Shown: positions 8,620 to 18,259, numbered from the stretch's first letter. The stretch: 64,000 nucleotides of DNA from an uncultured Alphaproteobacteria bacterium (GCA_902613995.1 CACMJG010000002.1:169221-233220), one strand, 5' to 3'. The notes: a model not told the origin generated them from the letters alone. Program-made: numbers and translations.

Positions 8620-9176
8620 TATTTGTCATCTCCAATTATTTTTTTAAAATCACTTACACTTCCTTTTATTTTCTCTCCCATAATTTTTTCATATAATTTA
8701 TCAGATAAATCAACACATAATTTAGGCAGTTCGTTGGTGATCATTTTTTTATTTTCATCAATATCAGAGTTAAGTTTATTTTTTTTATCTTCAAATTCGT
8801 TATTTATTTCAAGAATCTTTTTATCAAAAACTTTTTTATTTTCATCGAATGTTTTTTTAATCAAAGCATTTTGTTCATTTTTAACTTCTTCAAACTCTTT
8901 ATTCATTTTTTCCACAAGAGAATTAAAAGAATCATTAAGCTTTTTTGCTTCATCTAAATAACTTTGAATGGTTTCGTCCCTTTTTCTTCTTATATTCTTA
9001 ATCTTAGGAAGAAACAAATAATGATTTATGAGAAATAATGTGATAAATAATAAGATTAACCAAAAAATTTGAGATGAAAATGACTCTGGGTTTAGTTGGG
9101 GCATTCCGCCTTTTTCTTCAGAGGCTGAGATTTTATCGGTGATAAAAAGATAGAAAAGGAATGTGTACCTAAGCAT
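8619..9176 (-). CDS. atpF': ATP synthase Fo subunit b'
   Basis: A 185-residue second stator subunit, the b' form found in alphaproteobacteria and photosynthetic bacteria. The mark of the family is MPQLNPESFSSQIFWLILLF at residues 25–44, followed by a membrane helix and a coiled coil. The first 24 residues form an extra hydrophobic stretch; translation could also begin at Met25 (base 9104). Two different b subunits imply a b/b' heterodimer. It sits 3 bases after atpE. Confidence 0.93.
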   Translation of the reverse strand: MLRYTFLFYLFITDKISASEEKGGMPQLNPESFSSQIFWLILLFITLFLINHYLFLPKIKNIRRKRDETIQSYLDEAKKLNDSFNSLVEKMNKEFEEVKNEQNALIKKTFDENKKVFDKKILEINNEFEDKKNKLNSDIDENKKMITNELPKLCVDLSDKLYEKIMGEKIKGSVSDFKKIIGDDK

Positions 9177-9179
9177 TCT

Positions 9180-9407
9180 TTAAAAAACGAAAAGTAAAAG
9201 AAGTGCAATAATTAGTGCAAATAAAGCAAGAGCTTCTACTAAAGCAAACCCTAACATCGTCATTGTAAATACATGTTCTCTAGCCTCAGGGTTTCTTCCT
9301 ACTGCTGAGATAAAAGCTGCGAAGATAGATCCAATTCCAATTCCTGATCCAATCACGCCTAGCACTGCTATTCCAGCACCTAAAAGTTTTGCAGATTCCA
9401 TATCCAT
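9180..9407 (-). CDS. atpE: ATP synthase Fo subunit c
   Basis: A 75-residue hairpin of two membrane helices that forms the proton-driven ring. The polar loop reads GRNPEAR and the ion-binding acid is Glu58 in GFALVEALALF. Helix one has the glycine repeat (GSGIGIGS). I see no sodium-binding signature, so proton coupling is likely. A strong ribosome site (TAAGGAGT) lies about 7 bases before the ATG, stronger than at the neighbouring genes, as expected for the most abundant subunit. Confidence 0.98.
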   Translation of the reverse strand: MDMESAKLLGAGIAVLGVIGSGIGIGSIFAAFISAVGRNPEAREHVFTMTMLGFALVEALALFALIIALLLLFVF

Positions 9408-9434
9408 AATTTACTCCTTAATATAAGTTAAAAT

Positions 9435-10175
9435 TTAATGTAAATGTATTGCATCATTAATATATAAACAAGTTAATATTGCAAATACATAGGCTTGAAG
9501 AAATGCAATTACAATTTCTAAGCCCGTTAAAGCAATTAGAAAAGCAAGGGGAAGAATTCCACCGACTATGAAACTGTTTGCTCCCAAAACAAAAACAAAC
9601 CCCCCTATTACTTTTAAAAGTGTGTGCCCAGCCATCATATTAGCAAATAATCTTACTGAAAGACTGATTGGTCTAGACAAGTAAGATATGATTTCAATAG
9701 GAACAAGTAAGATGAGCATTGGTTTTGGAACTCCAGAGGGAGCAAAAAATTTTAAAAATTTTACAATACCGTGTTTATAGATTGCTATTAAGGTAACACC
9801 TATAAAAATAAAAAAAGCTATTGAGAAAGTTACTATGATATGGCTTGTCCAAGTAAAACTATAGGGTAACATACCTAAAAGATTTCCAACTAAAATAAAA
9901 AGAAAAAGTGTGAAAATAAAAGAAAAGTATTTCATGCCTTCATTCCCAATGTTGTCTCCGATCATCCCAGAAATAAACTCATAGCTACTTTCTATAACAG
10001 ATTGCCTCTTTGATGGTATAATTTCTAGATTTCTTAAACCAATATACATAAATAGTGATATAAAAACTACTGTCATAATCATGGCTAATGAGGAGTTGGT
10101 AAATGATATATCATAACCAAAAGCTTCCATTTCTATGATTTTTTTTATTTCAAATTGAGCTAGTGGACTTGCCAA
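9435..10175 (-). CDS. atpB: ATP synthase Fo subunit a
   Basis: A 246-residue, multi-helix subunit that forms the proton half-channels against the c ring. The essential arginine lies in the LSVRLFANMMAGHTLL helix, and the last helix GLEIVIAFLQAYVFAIL is conserved. It follows atpI by 14 bases and precedes atpE by 27. The F1 genes are not in this window; a separate Fo operon is usual in alphaproteobacteria. Confidence 0.98.
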   Translation of the reverse strand: MASPLAQFEIKKIIEMEAFGYDISFTNSSLAMIMTVVFISLFMYIGLRNLEIIPSKRQSVIESSYEFISGMIGDNIGNEGMKYFSFIFTLFLFILVGNLLGMLPYSFTWTSHIIVTFSIAFFIFIGVTLIAIYKHGIVKFLKFFAPSGVPKPMLILLVPIEIISYLSRPISLSVRLFANMMAGHTLLKVIGGFVFVLGANSFIVGGILPLAFLIALTGLEIVIAFLQAYVFAILTCLYINDAIHLH

Positions 10176-10189
10176 ATCATCTCCTACTT

Positions 10190-10444
10190 CTAATTAAACT
10201 TTTTCATTGTTTTGAACAGGCTATAAAAACCTGTAATGATTCCTAATACCAAAAAAATTATAAAAAAGACAGGTTTAGTTGAAAAAATCTTGTCGAGTCC
10301 GTAACCTATAAGTGTCCCAACAATGATAGAAGATACCAAGTCCAAAGAAATTTTCAGACCAATACTATATCCATTATTTTTATAATGATTTGTTTTTGGT
10401 TTTTTTAATTTTTGTTCTAGTCTATCAGAAAAATCATTTTTCAT
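10190..10444 (-). CDS. atpI: AtpI-like Fo assembly protein
   Basis: An 84-residue protein with two membrane helices (about 30–50 and 56–75) and a basic N-terminus. It fits AtpI/Mg-transport-like ATPase accessory proteins, which help c-ring assembly. Position between smc and atpB is the normal one. It overlaps the smc stop by a single base. The call depends on topology and location. Confidence 0.85.
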   Translation of the reverse strand: MKNDFSDRLEQKLKKPKTNHYKNNGYSIGLKISLDLVSSIIVGTLIGYGLDKIFSTKPVFFIIFLVLGIITGFYSLFKTMKKFN

Positions 10445-13400
10445 TAAACTGCCTCTTTCAAGTTTATTTTTTCAAAATCTACAGAAACAATATCAGAAAT
10501 TCCTTTTTGTGCCATCGTTACCCCATAAACTCTGTCAATTGAAGTCATTGTTATTTTATGGTGAGTTATAATAAGAAACTTTGTCTTTGTATTCTTTTTT
10601 AATTCTAAAAGAATACTACAAAACTTTTCAACATTATTTTCATCTAATGCTGCATCAACTTCGTCTAAAATACAAATTGGTGAAGGGTTGATCAAGAAAA
10701 TTGAAAATATAAGAGAAATTGCTGTGAGTGCTTTTTCTCCACCAGACAGCAGGCTTATAGATGACAATTTTTTTCCAGGTGGTCTCGCGTAAATCTCGAT
10801 GCCAGTTTGGAGTGGGTCGTCAGTTTTAACAAGCTCAAGTTTAGCCTCCCCCCCATTAAACAATTTTTTAAAAAGTTCTGAAAAATTTTTGTTAACCTCT
10901 TCATATGCTTTTAAAAGTCTATTTTTTCCTTCATTGTTGATTTTATTTATAGCTAATCTTAATTTCTCAATTGCTTGAGTCAAATCTAGTTTTTCCATTT
11001 CCAGTTCGTCTATTGATTGCGAAATGATTTTTTCTTCTGTTTTTGCTCTCAGGTTCACAGGTCCCATTTGTTCCCTTTGAATAATAAGTCTATCAAGCCT
11101 AATTTTTAAATCTTCATAATTGGTGATCTCAATTTTCTTTTCTTTAAGATTATTATCGAATTCCTCTGGTTGAATTTTTGATCTCTGAAATATAGTACTT
11201 CTAAGTTCTTTCTCCTTAATTTTTAAGTTTTCTAAGTTTATATCAATCTTTGTTATTTCATTAATTTTATTTTCACGTTCTTTATTAAATTGTTCTATTT
11301 TTTTTTCTAAATTGAAAATAAACCCTTTAGTCTCGTTTTCATCGCTTATAGTTTGTGTAATTTCTTTTTGGACTTCGTTATATTGTCCTTGATAATGGTT
11401 GATTTTCCCTCTTAAATCGGAGGGAAGGCTTTCCAACTTTTTGTTTTCACGAATATAATTGATTTCTCTCTTTTCGAGTATCTCAATTTGTCTTAAACAT
11501 TCAGTTATCCTAGCATCAGTTTTTTGAAGATCATTTTTGTGAAAATTTTCATTCAGTTCTTCCTTCATTATGGATTCTTTTATTAAATTCAGTTCCTCTC
11601 TTTTCTTATCAAGTTGTTGATCAAGATTTTGTATGTTTTTTTGCACTTCTTCTTTTTCATTTTTATTGTTATCCAGCTTCGGAGAAGAAACTTCCATCGA
11701 CTTGATTTTTTCTAATTCTTCAGACGATAATCTTTCTTCTTCAATATGTACATTTATTTTTTCTTTTATGTCTTTGATATTAAATTCCAATAGTGATTTT
11801 TTTTGAATTAATGTTGAAAATTCTGATTGGGTTGCGTCGTACTCTCTGTAATTCTTTTCAAGATCAATATTTTCTTTTTTTAATGTTTCATTCAATCCAC
11901 TTTGAACTTTTAGTTGAGACTCTTTTTTGGATCTAAGTGAATCGAGACTTGTGCGAAATTTATTTTGCTGATTAACAAGTTCTTTTATTTTAAGTTGTGC
12001 ATCAATCAGCTTTTTATTTTGTTGATTTTCTTCTGATATAAATCCGTCCCACCTCCATATCGACCCTCTCTTATCAACTATACTTTGGCCGACTTTGAGA
12101 TTCTTTTGTTTTTCAGAGGCTTCTCTTGAACCCTCTGCCAAACTAATCTGAGAAAGGATCAAATTTAATTCTTTTGGAGCTTGAACAAAGCTCGATAAAT
12201 TATTCTCAATAGGATCAATATTTTTAAATGAGGTTTTAACCCATCTTTTTTTAGATTTTTTTAAAGTTGCATCTAATTCATTTGTGAGAGCAGCATAAAC
12301 AGCATCTTCGTATCCTTTTTTTATTTTTAGAAGATTAACTATGGAATCGTCGGACAACCCCTTGCTACTTGTGAGTAGATTAAGAGTTTTGAGCTCCGTT
12401 TCGATTTGAGTAAGCTTTGTTGATGAAATATCAATTTCAGCCAATACATTTTTAGTATTTTCATAAACTTTTTGAATATTTTGATTTGTTTGATGAATAA
12501 CCTTTTTTCGTCTATTAATAACATCTTGAATCCCTTGAATTTTATTTTTTAATCTTTTGATTAGTTGATCTTGAGTGTGAAAATCCTTTTCGTACTTAAT
12601 GAGATTTTTTTTTAAATCAACAATTGTAATCTGGATGAAGTTAATTTTCTTTTGGAGGTTTTCTTTATTTTCTTTTATATTATCAAATTTAAATTCCTCT
12701 CCGAGACTTAGTTGTATTTCGTTGACAAAAATTGTTTCAAGTTGTTTGATTTTATTTTTAAGCTCTGTTTCCTCATTAATAATTTGAAGAATTTTTTTCT
12801 TCTTTTCATTAATTTTTGATGGTTCTAAAATTTTTTGTTGAAGATTCTTTTTGTTTTTTTCTAATTCTGAAACTCTTGTTTTTTCTAAATCTTTATCGTT
12901 TTCAATAGTTTTTAAAAATCTATTTATCTCCTGTTTTTTATTATTTATTCCACTAAGTTCATTATTATATTTGTTGATTTCAGTCCTTATTTGAAAGTTT
13001 CTTTTATTAAGACTTTCTTTTTTTTGATCGAGTTGAGTTTCAATTTTTCTGTTTAAACTTAATTCATTTTGAAATTTAGCAAGTTCATTAATACATTTCT
13101 GAGTTTCTTCAGAAATTTTATCCTTAAAAGATTGTGTTTGATCTATCTCGCTTATATTATTCTTCCATTGTGTATATACTAGTATTGATTGGTAAAATTT
13201 AATACTTTCAGAGATTTGCTCATATTTTTCTGCTTGTCTTGATTGTCTTGAAAGATCTTTTTTTTGATTGATCAAATTATTGAGATTTAAATCAATTTTT
13301 TCAAGGTTTACTTCAGTAGCCTGAAGCTTCAATTCTGACTCATGCCTTCTTGATTGTAAACCAGATGTTCCTGATGCATCTTCCAAGATTACTTTTCTAT

Positions 13401-13878
13401 CTATGGGTTTCGAATTAATAATTTGATCTATATTTCCTTGACTAATGATTGAGCTAGAACGTGGACCACTTCCTGAATCGTAAAATAGGATACTTACATC
13501 TTTAGCTCTGACTTCTTTATTGTTGATTTTGTAAAATGACCCAACCCCCCTTTCTAATGTTCTTGTAATTACGACCTTTTTTTCATTTGAAATATTTCCT
13601 GGAAGTTCTCCATCAAAATTATCTAATTCAATAGATACCTCTGCAAAATTTTTAGCCGGAACTTGCTGAGTGCCATTAAATATAACTTCATCCATTGAAC
13701 TGGATCTTAAAATTTTTGAAGAAGATTCACCCATGACCCAGCGAATTGCTTCAAAAACATTTGACTTTCCGCATCCATTCGGACCAATGACACCTGTTAC
13801 ACCGTCCTGAATCAAAAGTTCAGTAGAATGTGCAAATGATTTAAAACCAGAAATTCTTAATTTATTTACTGTAAACAA
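10444..13878 (-). CDS. smc: Chromosome segregation protein SMC
   Basis: A 1144-residue ATPase of the condensin family that compacts and separates the chromosome. Walker A is GPNGCGKS at 32–39. Two long coiled coils flank a hinge around residues 505–620. The C-terminal head carries the LSGGEK signature near 1043 and Walker B ILDEVDAALDE near 1072. Length is full for bacterial SMC. No scpA or scpB is nearby. Placement between a DsbA-like gene and atpI matches other alphaproteobacteria. Confidence 0.97.
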   Translation of the reverse strand: MFTVNKLRISGFKSFAHSTELLIQDGVTGVIGPNGCGKSNVFEAIRWVMGESSSKILRSSSMDEVIFNGTQQVPAKNFAEVSIELDNFDGELPGNISNEKKVVITRTLERGVGSFYKINNKEVRAKDVSILFYDSGSGPRSSSIISQGNIDQIINSKPIDRKVILEDASGTSGLQSRRHESELKLQATEVNLEKIDLNLNNLINQKKDLSRQSRQAEKYEQISESIKFYQSILVYTQWKNNISEIDQTQSFKDKISEETQKCINELAKFQNELSLNRKIETQLDQKKESLNKRNFQIRTEINKYNNELSGINNKKQEINRFLKTIENDKDLEKTRVSELEKNKKNLQQKILEPSKINEKKKKILQIINEETELKNKIKQLETIFVNEIQLSLGEEFKFDNIKENKENLQKKINFIQITIVDLKKNLIKYEKDFHTQDQLIKRLKNKIQGIQDVINRRKKVIHQTNQNIQKVYENTKNVLAEIDISSTKLTQIETELKTLNLLTSSKGLSDDSIVNLLKIKKGYEDAVYAALTNELDATLKKSKKRWVKTSFKNIDPIENNLSSFVQAPKELNLILSQISLAEGSREASEKQKNLKVGQSIVDKRGSIWRWDGFISEENQQNKKLIDAQLKIKELVNQQNKFRTSLDSLRSKKESQLKVQSGLNETLKKENIDLEKNYREYDATQSEFSTLIQKKSLLEFNIKDIKEKINVHIEEERLSSEELEKIKSMEVSSPKLDNNKNEKEEVQKNIQNLDQQLDKKREELNLIKESIMKEELNENFHKNDLQKTDARITECLRQIEILEKREINYIRENKKLESLPSDLRGKINHYQGQYNEVQKEITQTISDENETKGFIFNLEKKIEQFNKERENKINEITKIDINLENLKIKEKELRSTIFQRSKIQPEEFDNNLKEKKIEITNYEDLKIRLDRLIIQREQMGPVNLRAKTEEKIISQSIDELEMEKLDLTQAIEKLRLAINKINNEGKNRLLKAYEEVNKNFSELFKKLFNGGEAKLELVKTDDPLQTGIEIYARPPGKKLSSISLLSGGEKALTAISLIFSIFLINPSPICILDEVDAALDENNVEKFCSILLELKKNTKTKFLIITHHKITMTSIDRVYGVTMAQKGISDIVSVDFEKINLKEAV

Positions 13879-13882
13879 TTTT

Positions 13883-14491
13883 CTAATTAATTAAAGAGTC
13901 AAGTTTTAGTTTAAGTGCTTCAAATGTTAGATCTCCATCATATTTTTTACCATTAATATAAATTGTTGGAGTTGCTTTGATTTCAAACTTCTTGGTTGAA
14001 TTTAGCCTTTTTTTCAAAATTCCGTCTTCAATCGATTTATTACTAACACAGACTTTAATTTCATCATTCTTCAGTCCGCCTAACTTTGCAATCTTTAACA
14101 AAGATTTAAAAGGATCTTGGGATCTAGTCCAATCTTTTTGTTTTTTATATAATACTTTTAAGAAACTAAAATATTTTTCTTTACCTGAGCATCTTGCAAT
14201 TACAGATGCTTTTAAAGCAAATTTATCGAGAGGAAAATCTTGATAAGTAAAAAAAATCTTGCCATTGTCTATATAATCTTTTTTTATTCGAGGAAATACT
14301 TCATTATGAAATTTTGCACAATGTCCACAAGTTAGTGATGCAAACTCTATCATTTTAATTGGAGCAGACTCGTCGCCTAGAGATTGATTTTCAAGTGCCT
14401 CAATTGTATCAACAATTCTAGAATTTAGATCATTGAAAGAAAACAAAAAAACAAAAAAGAAAAGAAAATTAATATAAAAAGATGTTTTCAT
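13883..14491 (-). CDS. DsbA-family periplasmic thiol oxidoreductase
   Basis: A 202-residue thioredoxin-fold protein with a signal peptide (about 1–24). The active site is Cys55-Gly-His-Cys58, and the cis-proline loop reads ATPTIYING. It most resembles the single-domain DsbA-like proteins found before smc in alphaproteobacteria, which oxidise or isomerise disulfides in the periplasm. DsbD at 4.3–6.2 kb could be its reductant if it works as an isomerase; that link is inference. Confidence 0.9.
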   Translation of the reverse strand: MKTSFYINFLFFFVFLFSFNDLNSRIVDTIEALENQSLGDESAPIKMIEFASLTCGHCAKFHNEVFPRIKKDYIDNGKIFFTYQDFPLDKFALKASVIARCSGKEKYFSFLKVLYKKQKDWTRSQDPFKSLLKIAKLGGLKNDEIKVCVSNKSIEDGILKKRLNSTKKFEIKATPTIYINGKKYDGDLTFEALKLKLDSLIN

Positions 14492-14517
14492 TATAAAAAT
14501 ATTTTTAACATAAATCT

Positions 14518-14844
14518 TTAATTTTGTAAGGATTTTTTAAACTTAATTTCATTTATAACGGTTGTTTTAAAAAACTCATTAATTTGTATTTTTATTTCAT
14601 CAGAAGAATAAGATAACTCAAGAATATTTCTTTCGTTTGAAGTAATTGTGAGGATTTTTGAATTATTTATTTTTTTTAATGAAGCAGCAAAACAACGAGA
14701 GCTTAACTCTGGCCTAAGAATTTTTTCCCAGTTTAGCTTTATCTCCAACAACAACCCATCATTTTTTTTTTTTAAAGGCTTGAAAACTTTAGGTAAAAGG
14801 GTTGCAATTTTTACTGGATTTTTAATATAATTTTTACGATTCAT
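14518..14844 (-). CDS. DUF721 (DciA-like) family protein
   Basis: A 108-residue protein with the DUF721 arrangement: a basic N-terminus, WEKILRPELSSRCFAASLKK, then a KH-like strand pattern. DciA members of DUF721 recruit the replicative helicase DnaB; whether this one does is inferred from family only. It lies before dsbA and smc, in the usual order, and its start codon is one base from the mutY start on the other strand. Confidence 0.75.
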   Translation of the reverse strand: MNRKNYIKNPVKIATLLPKVFKPLKKKNDGLLLEIKLNWEKILRPELSSRCFAASLKKINNSKILTITSNERNILELSYSSDEIKIQINEFFKTTVINEIKFKKSLQN

Positions 14845-14845
14845 A

Positions 14846-15901
14846 ATGAAAGAATATCACATAGATAAAATTTTTAAGAGTAGGTGGGAAAAAAAAATGC
14901 TCGATTGGTATTCAATAAATAAAAGAGATCTTCCTTGGCGAAGAAAGGAGAATAAAAATTTTTATAGAATTTGGGTTTCAGAAATAATGCTTCAGCAAAC
15001 TCAAGTTTCTGTGGTTATTCCTTATTACAATAGATTTATATTAAAATGGCCCACTTTAGAAGATTTCTATAATGCAAAATTAGAAGAAATTTTATTTTTA
15101 TGGCAAGGCATGGGATATTATAAACGAGCTGAAAATCTTTATAAAGCCAAAGAATTGCTAAAAAAAAAAACAATCACTATAAATTACCAATCACTGTTAG
15201 AAATTCCTGGAATTGGCGTTTATACGAGCAGCGCAATATCTGCAATTTTAAATGATGAAAACTGCCCAGTTGTAGATGGAAATATTAAAAGAATTCTTAC
15301 ACGTGTTTTTAGGTTAAACAACGATGATAAATTGTATGATAAAAACATAAAATATTTATCCACTTATTTAACACCTAATAGAAAAAATGGAAATTATTGT
15401 CAATCTTTGATGGACTTAGCGAATTCAGTTTGCAAAGTCAGAAATCCAGATTGCAAAATATGTCCCGTTGAAGATTTTTGTTTATCAAAGGGTTTGAAAT
15501 TAATTCAAAATAAAGGAAAAAAGACAAAGAATAAAATTTCTGTTGCTTTCGTTGTAAGTTACAAAAAGTATTATTTGGTTGAAAAGAATTCAAAAAAACT
15601 TCTAAAAAACCTTTTTTGTTTTCCACTAAGCGATTTAAAAGACATAGATAAAAATTTCACAGAAAGTGAGTTTTTGCATAAAACTGTGAATGATTGGCTA
15701 AAAAAAAAAAAATTAAAAGTTACATATAAATTAGTAGGAAAAGTAATCCACAAATTTAGTCATTTTCAATTGAAAGTATTAGTAGTTAAGTTAAACTTAA
15801 ATTGTAAGTTATTGTTAGAAAACTTATTTTGGTTAACGACTAAGGATTTGAACAATAAACCTGTTTCTAAACTGATGCTAAAAATTAAAGAAATAGTGTG
15901 A
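14846..15901 (+). CDS. mutY: Adenine DNA glycosylase MutY
   Basis: A 351-residue base-excision repair enzyme that removes A opposite 8-oxoguanine. Catalytic Glu46 (SEIMLQQTQV) and Asp144 (VVDGN) flank the helix-hairpin-helix LEIPGIGVYT. Four cysteines (196, 203, 206, 212) give the C-X6-C-X2-C-X5-C iron-sulfur site. The C-terminal NUDIX-like 8-oxoG reader is present though divergent. A second possible start, Met18 at base 14897 behind GGTGGG, would leave room for a promoter; family alignment would decide. It overlaps the PepSY gene start. Confidence 0.95.
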   Translation: MKEYHIDKIFKSRWEKKMLDWYSINKRDLPWRRKENKNFYRIWVSEIMLQQTQVSVVIPYYNRFILKWPTLEDFYNAKLEEILFLWQGMGYYKRAENLYKAKELLKKKTITINYQSLLEIPGIGVYTSSAISAILNDENCPVVDGNIKRILTRVFRLNNDDKLYDKNIKYLSTYLTPNRKNGNYCQSLMDLANSVCKVRNPDCKICPVEDFCLSKGLKLIQNKGKKTKNKISVAFVVSYKKYYLVEKNSKKLLKNLFCFPLSDLKDIDKNFTESEFLHKTVNDWLKKKKLKVTYKLVGKVIHKFSHFQLKVLVVKLNLNCKLLLENLFWLTTKDLNNKPVSKLMLKIKEIV

Positions 15902-16227
15902 TGAAAATTATAATTTTTTTAGCTTTTTTTCTGAATTTTTCAACCCACAAAGTTTTTGCACAAGAGATCGAAAGTAATTCAAGAAATGATCATGAAAAGG
16001 CAATAAAGGCTGTGAATGAGGGTGAAATTTTAACACTAGACCAAATTTTGCAGAAAATAAATAGAAATTTTGACGGTAGAGTTGTATCTATTAACTTAAA
16101 AGATAATGAAAAAGGTTTGTTTGGGTGGGTTTATGATATTATGATAATAGATGTTAATAACAAAGTTAAGCAGATAAGAGTTGATGCAGGTACGTCTACA
16201 GTTCTATCTGTAATCTCTGGAGATTAG
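15901..16227 (+). CDS. Secreted PepSY-domain protein
   Basis: A protein of about 108 residues with a signal peptide (about 1–20, ending FAQE) and a PepSY-like domain that ends with VYDIMIIDVNNKVKQIRVDAGTST. PepSY proteins in periplasm often modulate proteases or sensor kinases. The ATG shares a base with the mutY stop (TGATG); a GTG one codon earlier is possible. The response regulator and kinase follow at once, so it may tune that sensor. This last point is inference from position. Confidence 0.8.
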   Translation: MKIIIFLAFFLNFSTHKVFAQEIESNSRNDHEKAIKAVNEGEILTLDQILQKINRNFDGRVVSINLKDNEKGLFGWVYDIMIIDVNNKVKQIRVDAGTSTVLSVISGD

Positions 16228-16228
16228 T

Positions 16229-16894
16229 TTGAGAATATTACTGATTGAAGACGATCCTGACTTGAATAATCAAATAAAAACTTCCTTGGAAGATGTTGGT
16301 TATTCAGTTGATACGGCAGTTGATGGAGAAGAAGGTCATTTTTTAGGTGACACAGAACCTTATGATGCGGTTGTTCTTGATTTAGGTCTTCCTAAAATTG
16401 ATGGGATTACAGTACTTGAAAAATGGAGAAAAGATAAAAAAAACTTTCCTGTTCTTATTTTAACTGCAAGAGATCAATGGAGTGATAAGGTATCTGGTTT
16501 TGACGCTGGTGCAGACGATTATGTTGCAAAACCTTTTCAGATGGAAGAATTGTTGGCGAGACTCAGAGCTCTAATAAGAAGATCAGCTGGCCACGCTTCT
16601 TCAGACATCGAATGTGGTCCTTTAAAAATTGATACTAAATCAAATAAAGTCTTTTTAAATGGAACCAAACTTAAACTTACTTCACACGAGTATAAAATAA
16701 TTGAATATTTTCTTCATCATCAAGATAAAGTTATAACGAGAACAGAGCTTGTTGAACACATATATGACCAAGATTTCGACAGAGATTCTAATACAATAGA
16801 GGTTTTTATTGGAAGATTAAGAAAAAAAATGGGACTAAACTTAATTAAAACTGAAAGAGGATACGGTTACAGGTTGTCAATTGAAAGAGAATAG
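16229..16894 (+). CDS. OmpR-family response regulator, PhoP-like
   Basis: A 221-residue DNA-binding regulator. The receiver has Asp8/Asp9, phospho-acceptor Asp51 (VLDLGLPKIDG) and the switch lysine in ADDYVAKPF. The C-terminal winged helix ends in RLRKKMGLNLIKTERGYGYRL. The start codon is TTG, one base after the PepSY stop, and the kinase begins right at its end. The closest broad match is the PhoP/PhoQ-like pair of alphaproteobacteria. Its targets cannot be read from here. Confidence 0.93.
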   Translation: MRILLIEDDPDLNNQIKTSLEDVGYSVDTAVDGEEGHFLGDTEPYDAVVLDLGLPKIDGITVLEKWRKDKKNFPVLILTARDQWSDKVSGFDAGADDYVAKPFQMEELLARLRALIRRSAGHASSDIECGPLKIDTKSNKVFLNGTKLKLTSHEYKIIEYFLHHQDKVITRTELVEHIYDQDFDRDSNTIEVFIGRLRKKMGLNLIKTERGYGYRLSIERE

Positions 16895-18259
16895 ATGAAT
16901 TCACTAGCAGTAAGACTCTTTTTCAGTGCAACAATCTGGATTATTTTCACATTAGTTTCAGCAGGTCTTCTTTTATCCGATTTGAATGAAAAGACAAATT
17001 TCAAAGCTTTTGACGATAGGCTTAACCTACTTCTAGAAACATTGATTGGAGCAAGTAGAGTCGACTCTTCAGATGGCATAACGGTAGTAAGTACAATTGG
17101 AGATCCAAGGTTTTTTCAACCATATTCAGGATGGTACTGGCAGGTAAATAAAGGATCAAAAACACTTGTTAGATCTAGGTCGATGTGGGACCAAGTCTTT
17201 ACCGAAGACAAAAGATTGATTGGCGGTAGGTCTCAATTTATAAATAACGTTGGAAAAGACATTGATAATCAAAATTATGTAGAAAAAAAAAAATTACATA
17301 TAATTGAAAGAAACATTTCTTTTCCTGGCATTGACGCTCCAGTAACTTTTGTTCTCTCTGGAGACACAGAAGAGTACCAAGCAAATATTAAAAAGTTTGA
17401 CAATACTTTGTCAGTTATCTTATTTGCACTCGGAGCTGGATTGATGATTGCTGTTTTCCTACAGGTAAAGTTTGGACTTCTTCCATTAAATAAAATCAAG
17501 GCTTCATTATTTAAGGTTAGAAACGGTGATGAAAGCAGTCTAAAAGAATCGTATCCACTAGAAGTTCAACCTCTTGCAAGTGAAATAAATGAGTTACTAG
17601 CTCATAATGCAAAAATTATTGATAGAGCAAAAACTCACGTAGGAAATTTGGCTCACGTTCTCAAAACACCATTGGCAGTTATATCTAACGAAATTAAGAA
17701 TGACAGTACAACAATGCATAACCAAATTTCACTAATGAAACGTCATATTGATAGATATTTAAAGAAAGCACATCTTGAATCAGTTGGAAAATCCTCAAAG
17801 GAAAAAATCAATATGATTGATTTAGTAAATAAGATGATTTTTATTTTTAAAAAACTTTACCCAGAGGTAAATATATTTTTAACCCTTAAAATTAAGGAAG
17901 CGTTTGTTTTTGGAGGTTTAGACGATCTTGAAGAGGTGGTTGGGAATGTAATTGAGAATGCATGTAAATATGGAAATAAAAAAATTAAAGTAGAAATTAA
18001 AATTGGTGAAGATGATAAATTGTTGTTTGTTGTATCTGATGATGGACCCGGATTATCCCTTCAGCAAATGAATAAAGTTTTTGCAAGAGGTTTTAGATTA
18101 GATGAACAAAAACCGGGGACTGGACTCGGGTTAAACATTGTGAAAGATATTATTGAAACTTACATGAAAGGCAACGTTGAACTTAAAAAATCTGATAATT
18201 TAGGTGGTCTAGAAGTTAATATATCGATTCCCCTTTCAAGATCATATCAAGTTACTTAG
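16895..18259 (+). CDS. Membrane sensor histidine kinase, PhoQ-like
   Basis: A 454-residue kinase. An N-terminal helix (about 8–28) and a second near 170–190 enclose a periplasmic sensor of about 140 residues, followed by a linker and the dimer region with His254 in AHVLKTPLAVI. The ATPase part has the N box (NVIENACKYG), DDGPGLS and GTGLGLNIVKDI. It starts directly after the regulator stop. The periplasmic domain resembles PhoQ-like sensors of alphaproteobacteria only in size and place, so the signal is unknown. The 3' end overlaps rnhB by 18 bases. Confidence 0.92.
   Translation: MNSLAVRLFFSATIWIIFTLVSAGLLLSDLNEKTNFKAFDDRLNLLLETLIGASRVDSSDGITVVSTIGDPRFFQPYSGWYWQVNKGSKTLVRSRSMWDQVFTEDKRLIGGRSQFINNVGKDIDNQNYVEKKKLHIIERNISFPGIDAPVTFVLSGDTEEYQANIKKFDNTLSVILFALGAGLMIAVFLQVKFGLLPLNKIKASLFKVRNGDESSLKESYPLEVQPLASEINELLAHNAKIIDRAKTHVGNLAHVLKTPLAVISNEIKNDSTTMHNQISLMKRHIDRYLKKAHLESVGKSSKEKINMIDLVNKMIFIFKKLYPEVNIFLTLKIKEAFVFGGLDDLEEVVGNVIENACKYGNKKIKVEIKIGEDDKLLFVVSDDGPGLSLQQMNKVFARGFRLDEQKPGTGLGLNIVKDIIETYMKGNVELKKSDNLGGLEVNISIPLSRSYQVT

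Noticed and set aside
8623..8961. 112-residue plus-strand ORF opposite atpF'
   Set aside because: It is an antisense shadow of the coiled-coil gene, rich in Phe and Ser from reversed Lys/Glu codons.
12599..12787. Small plus-strand ORF within smc
   Set aside because: Antisense shadow of the SMC coiled coil, with no family likeness or ribosome site.
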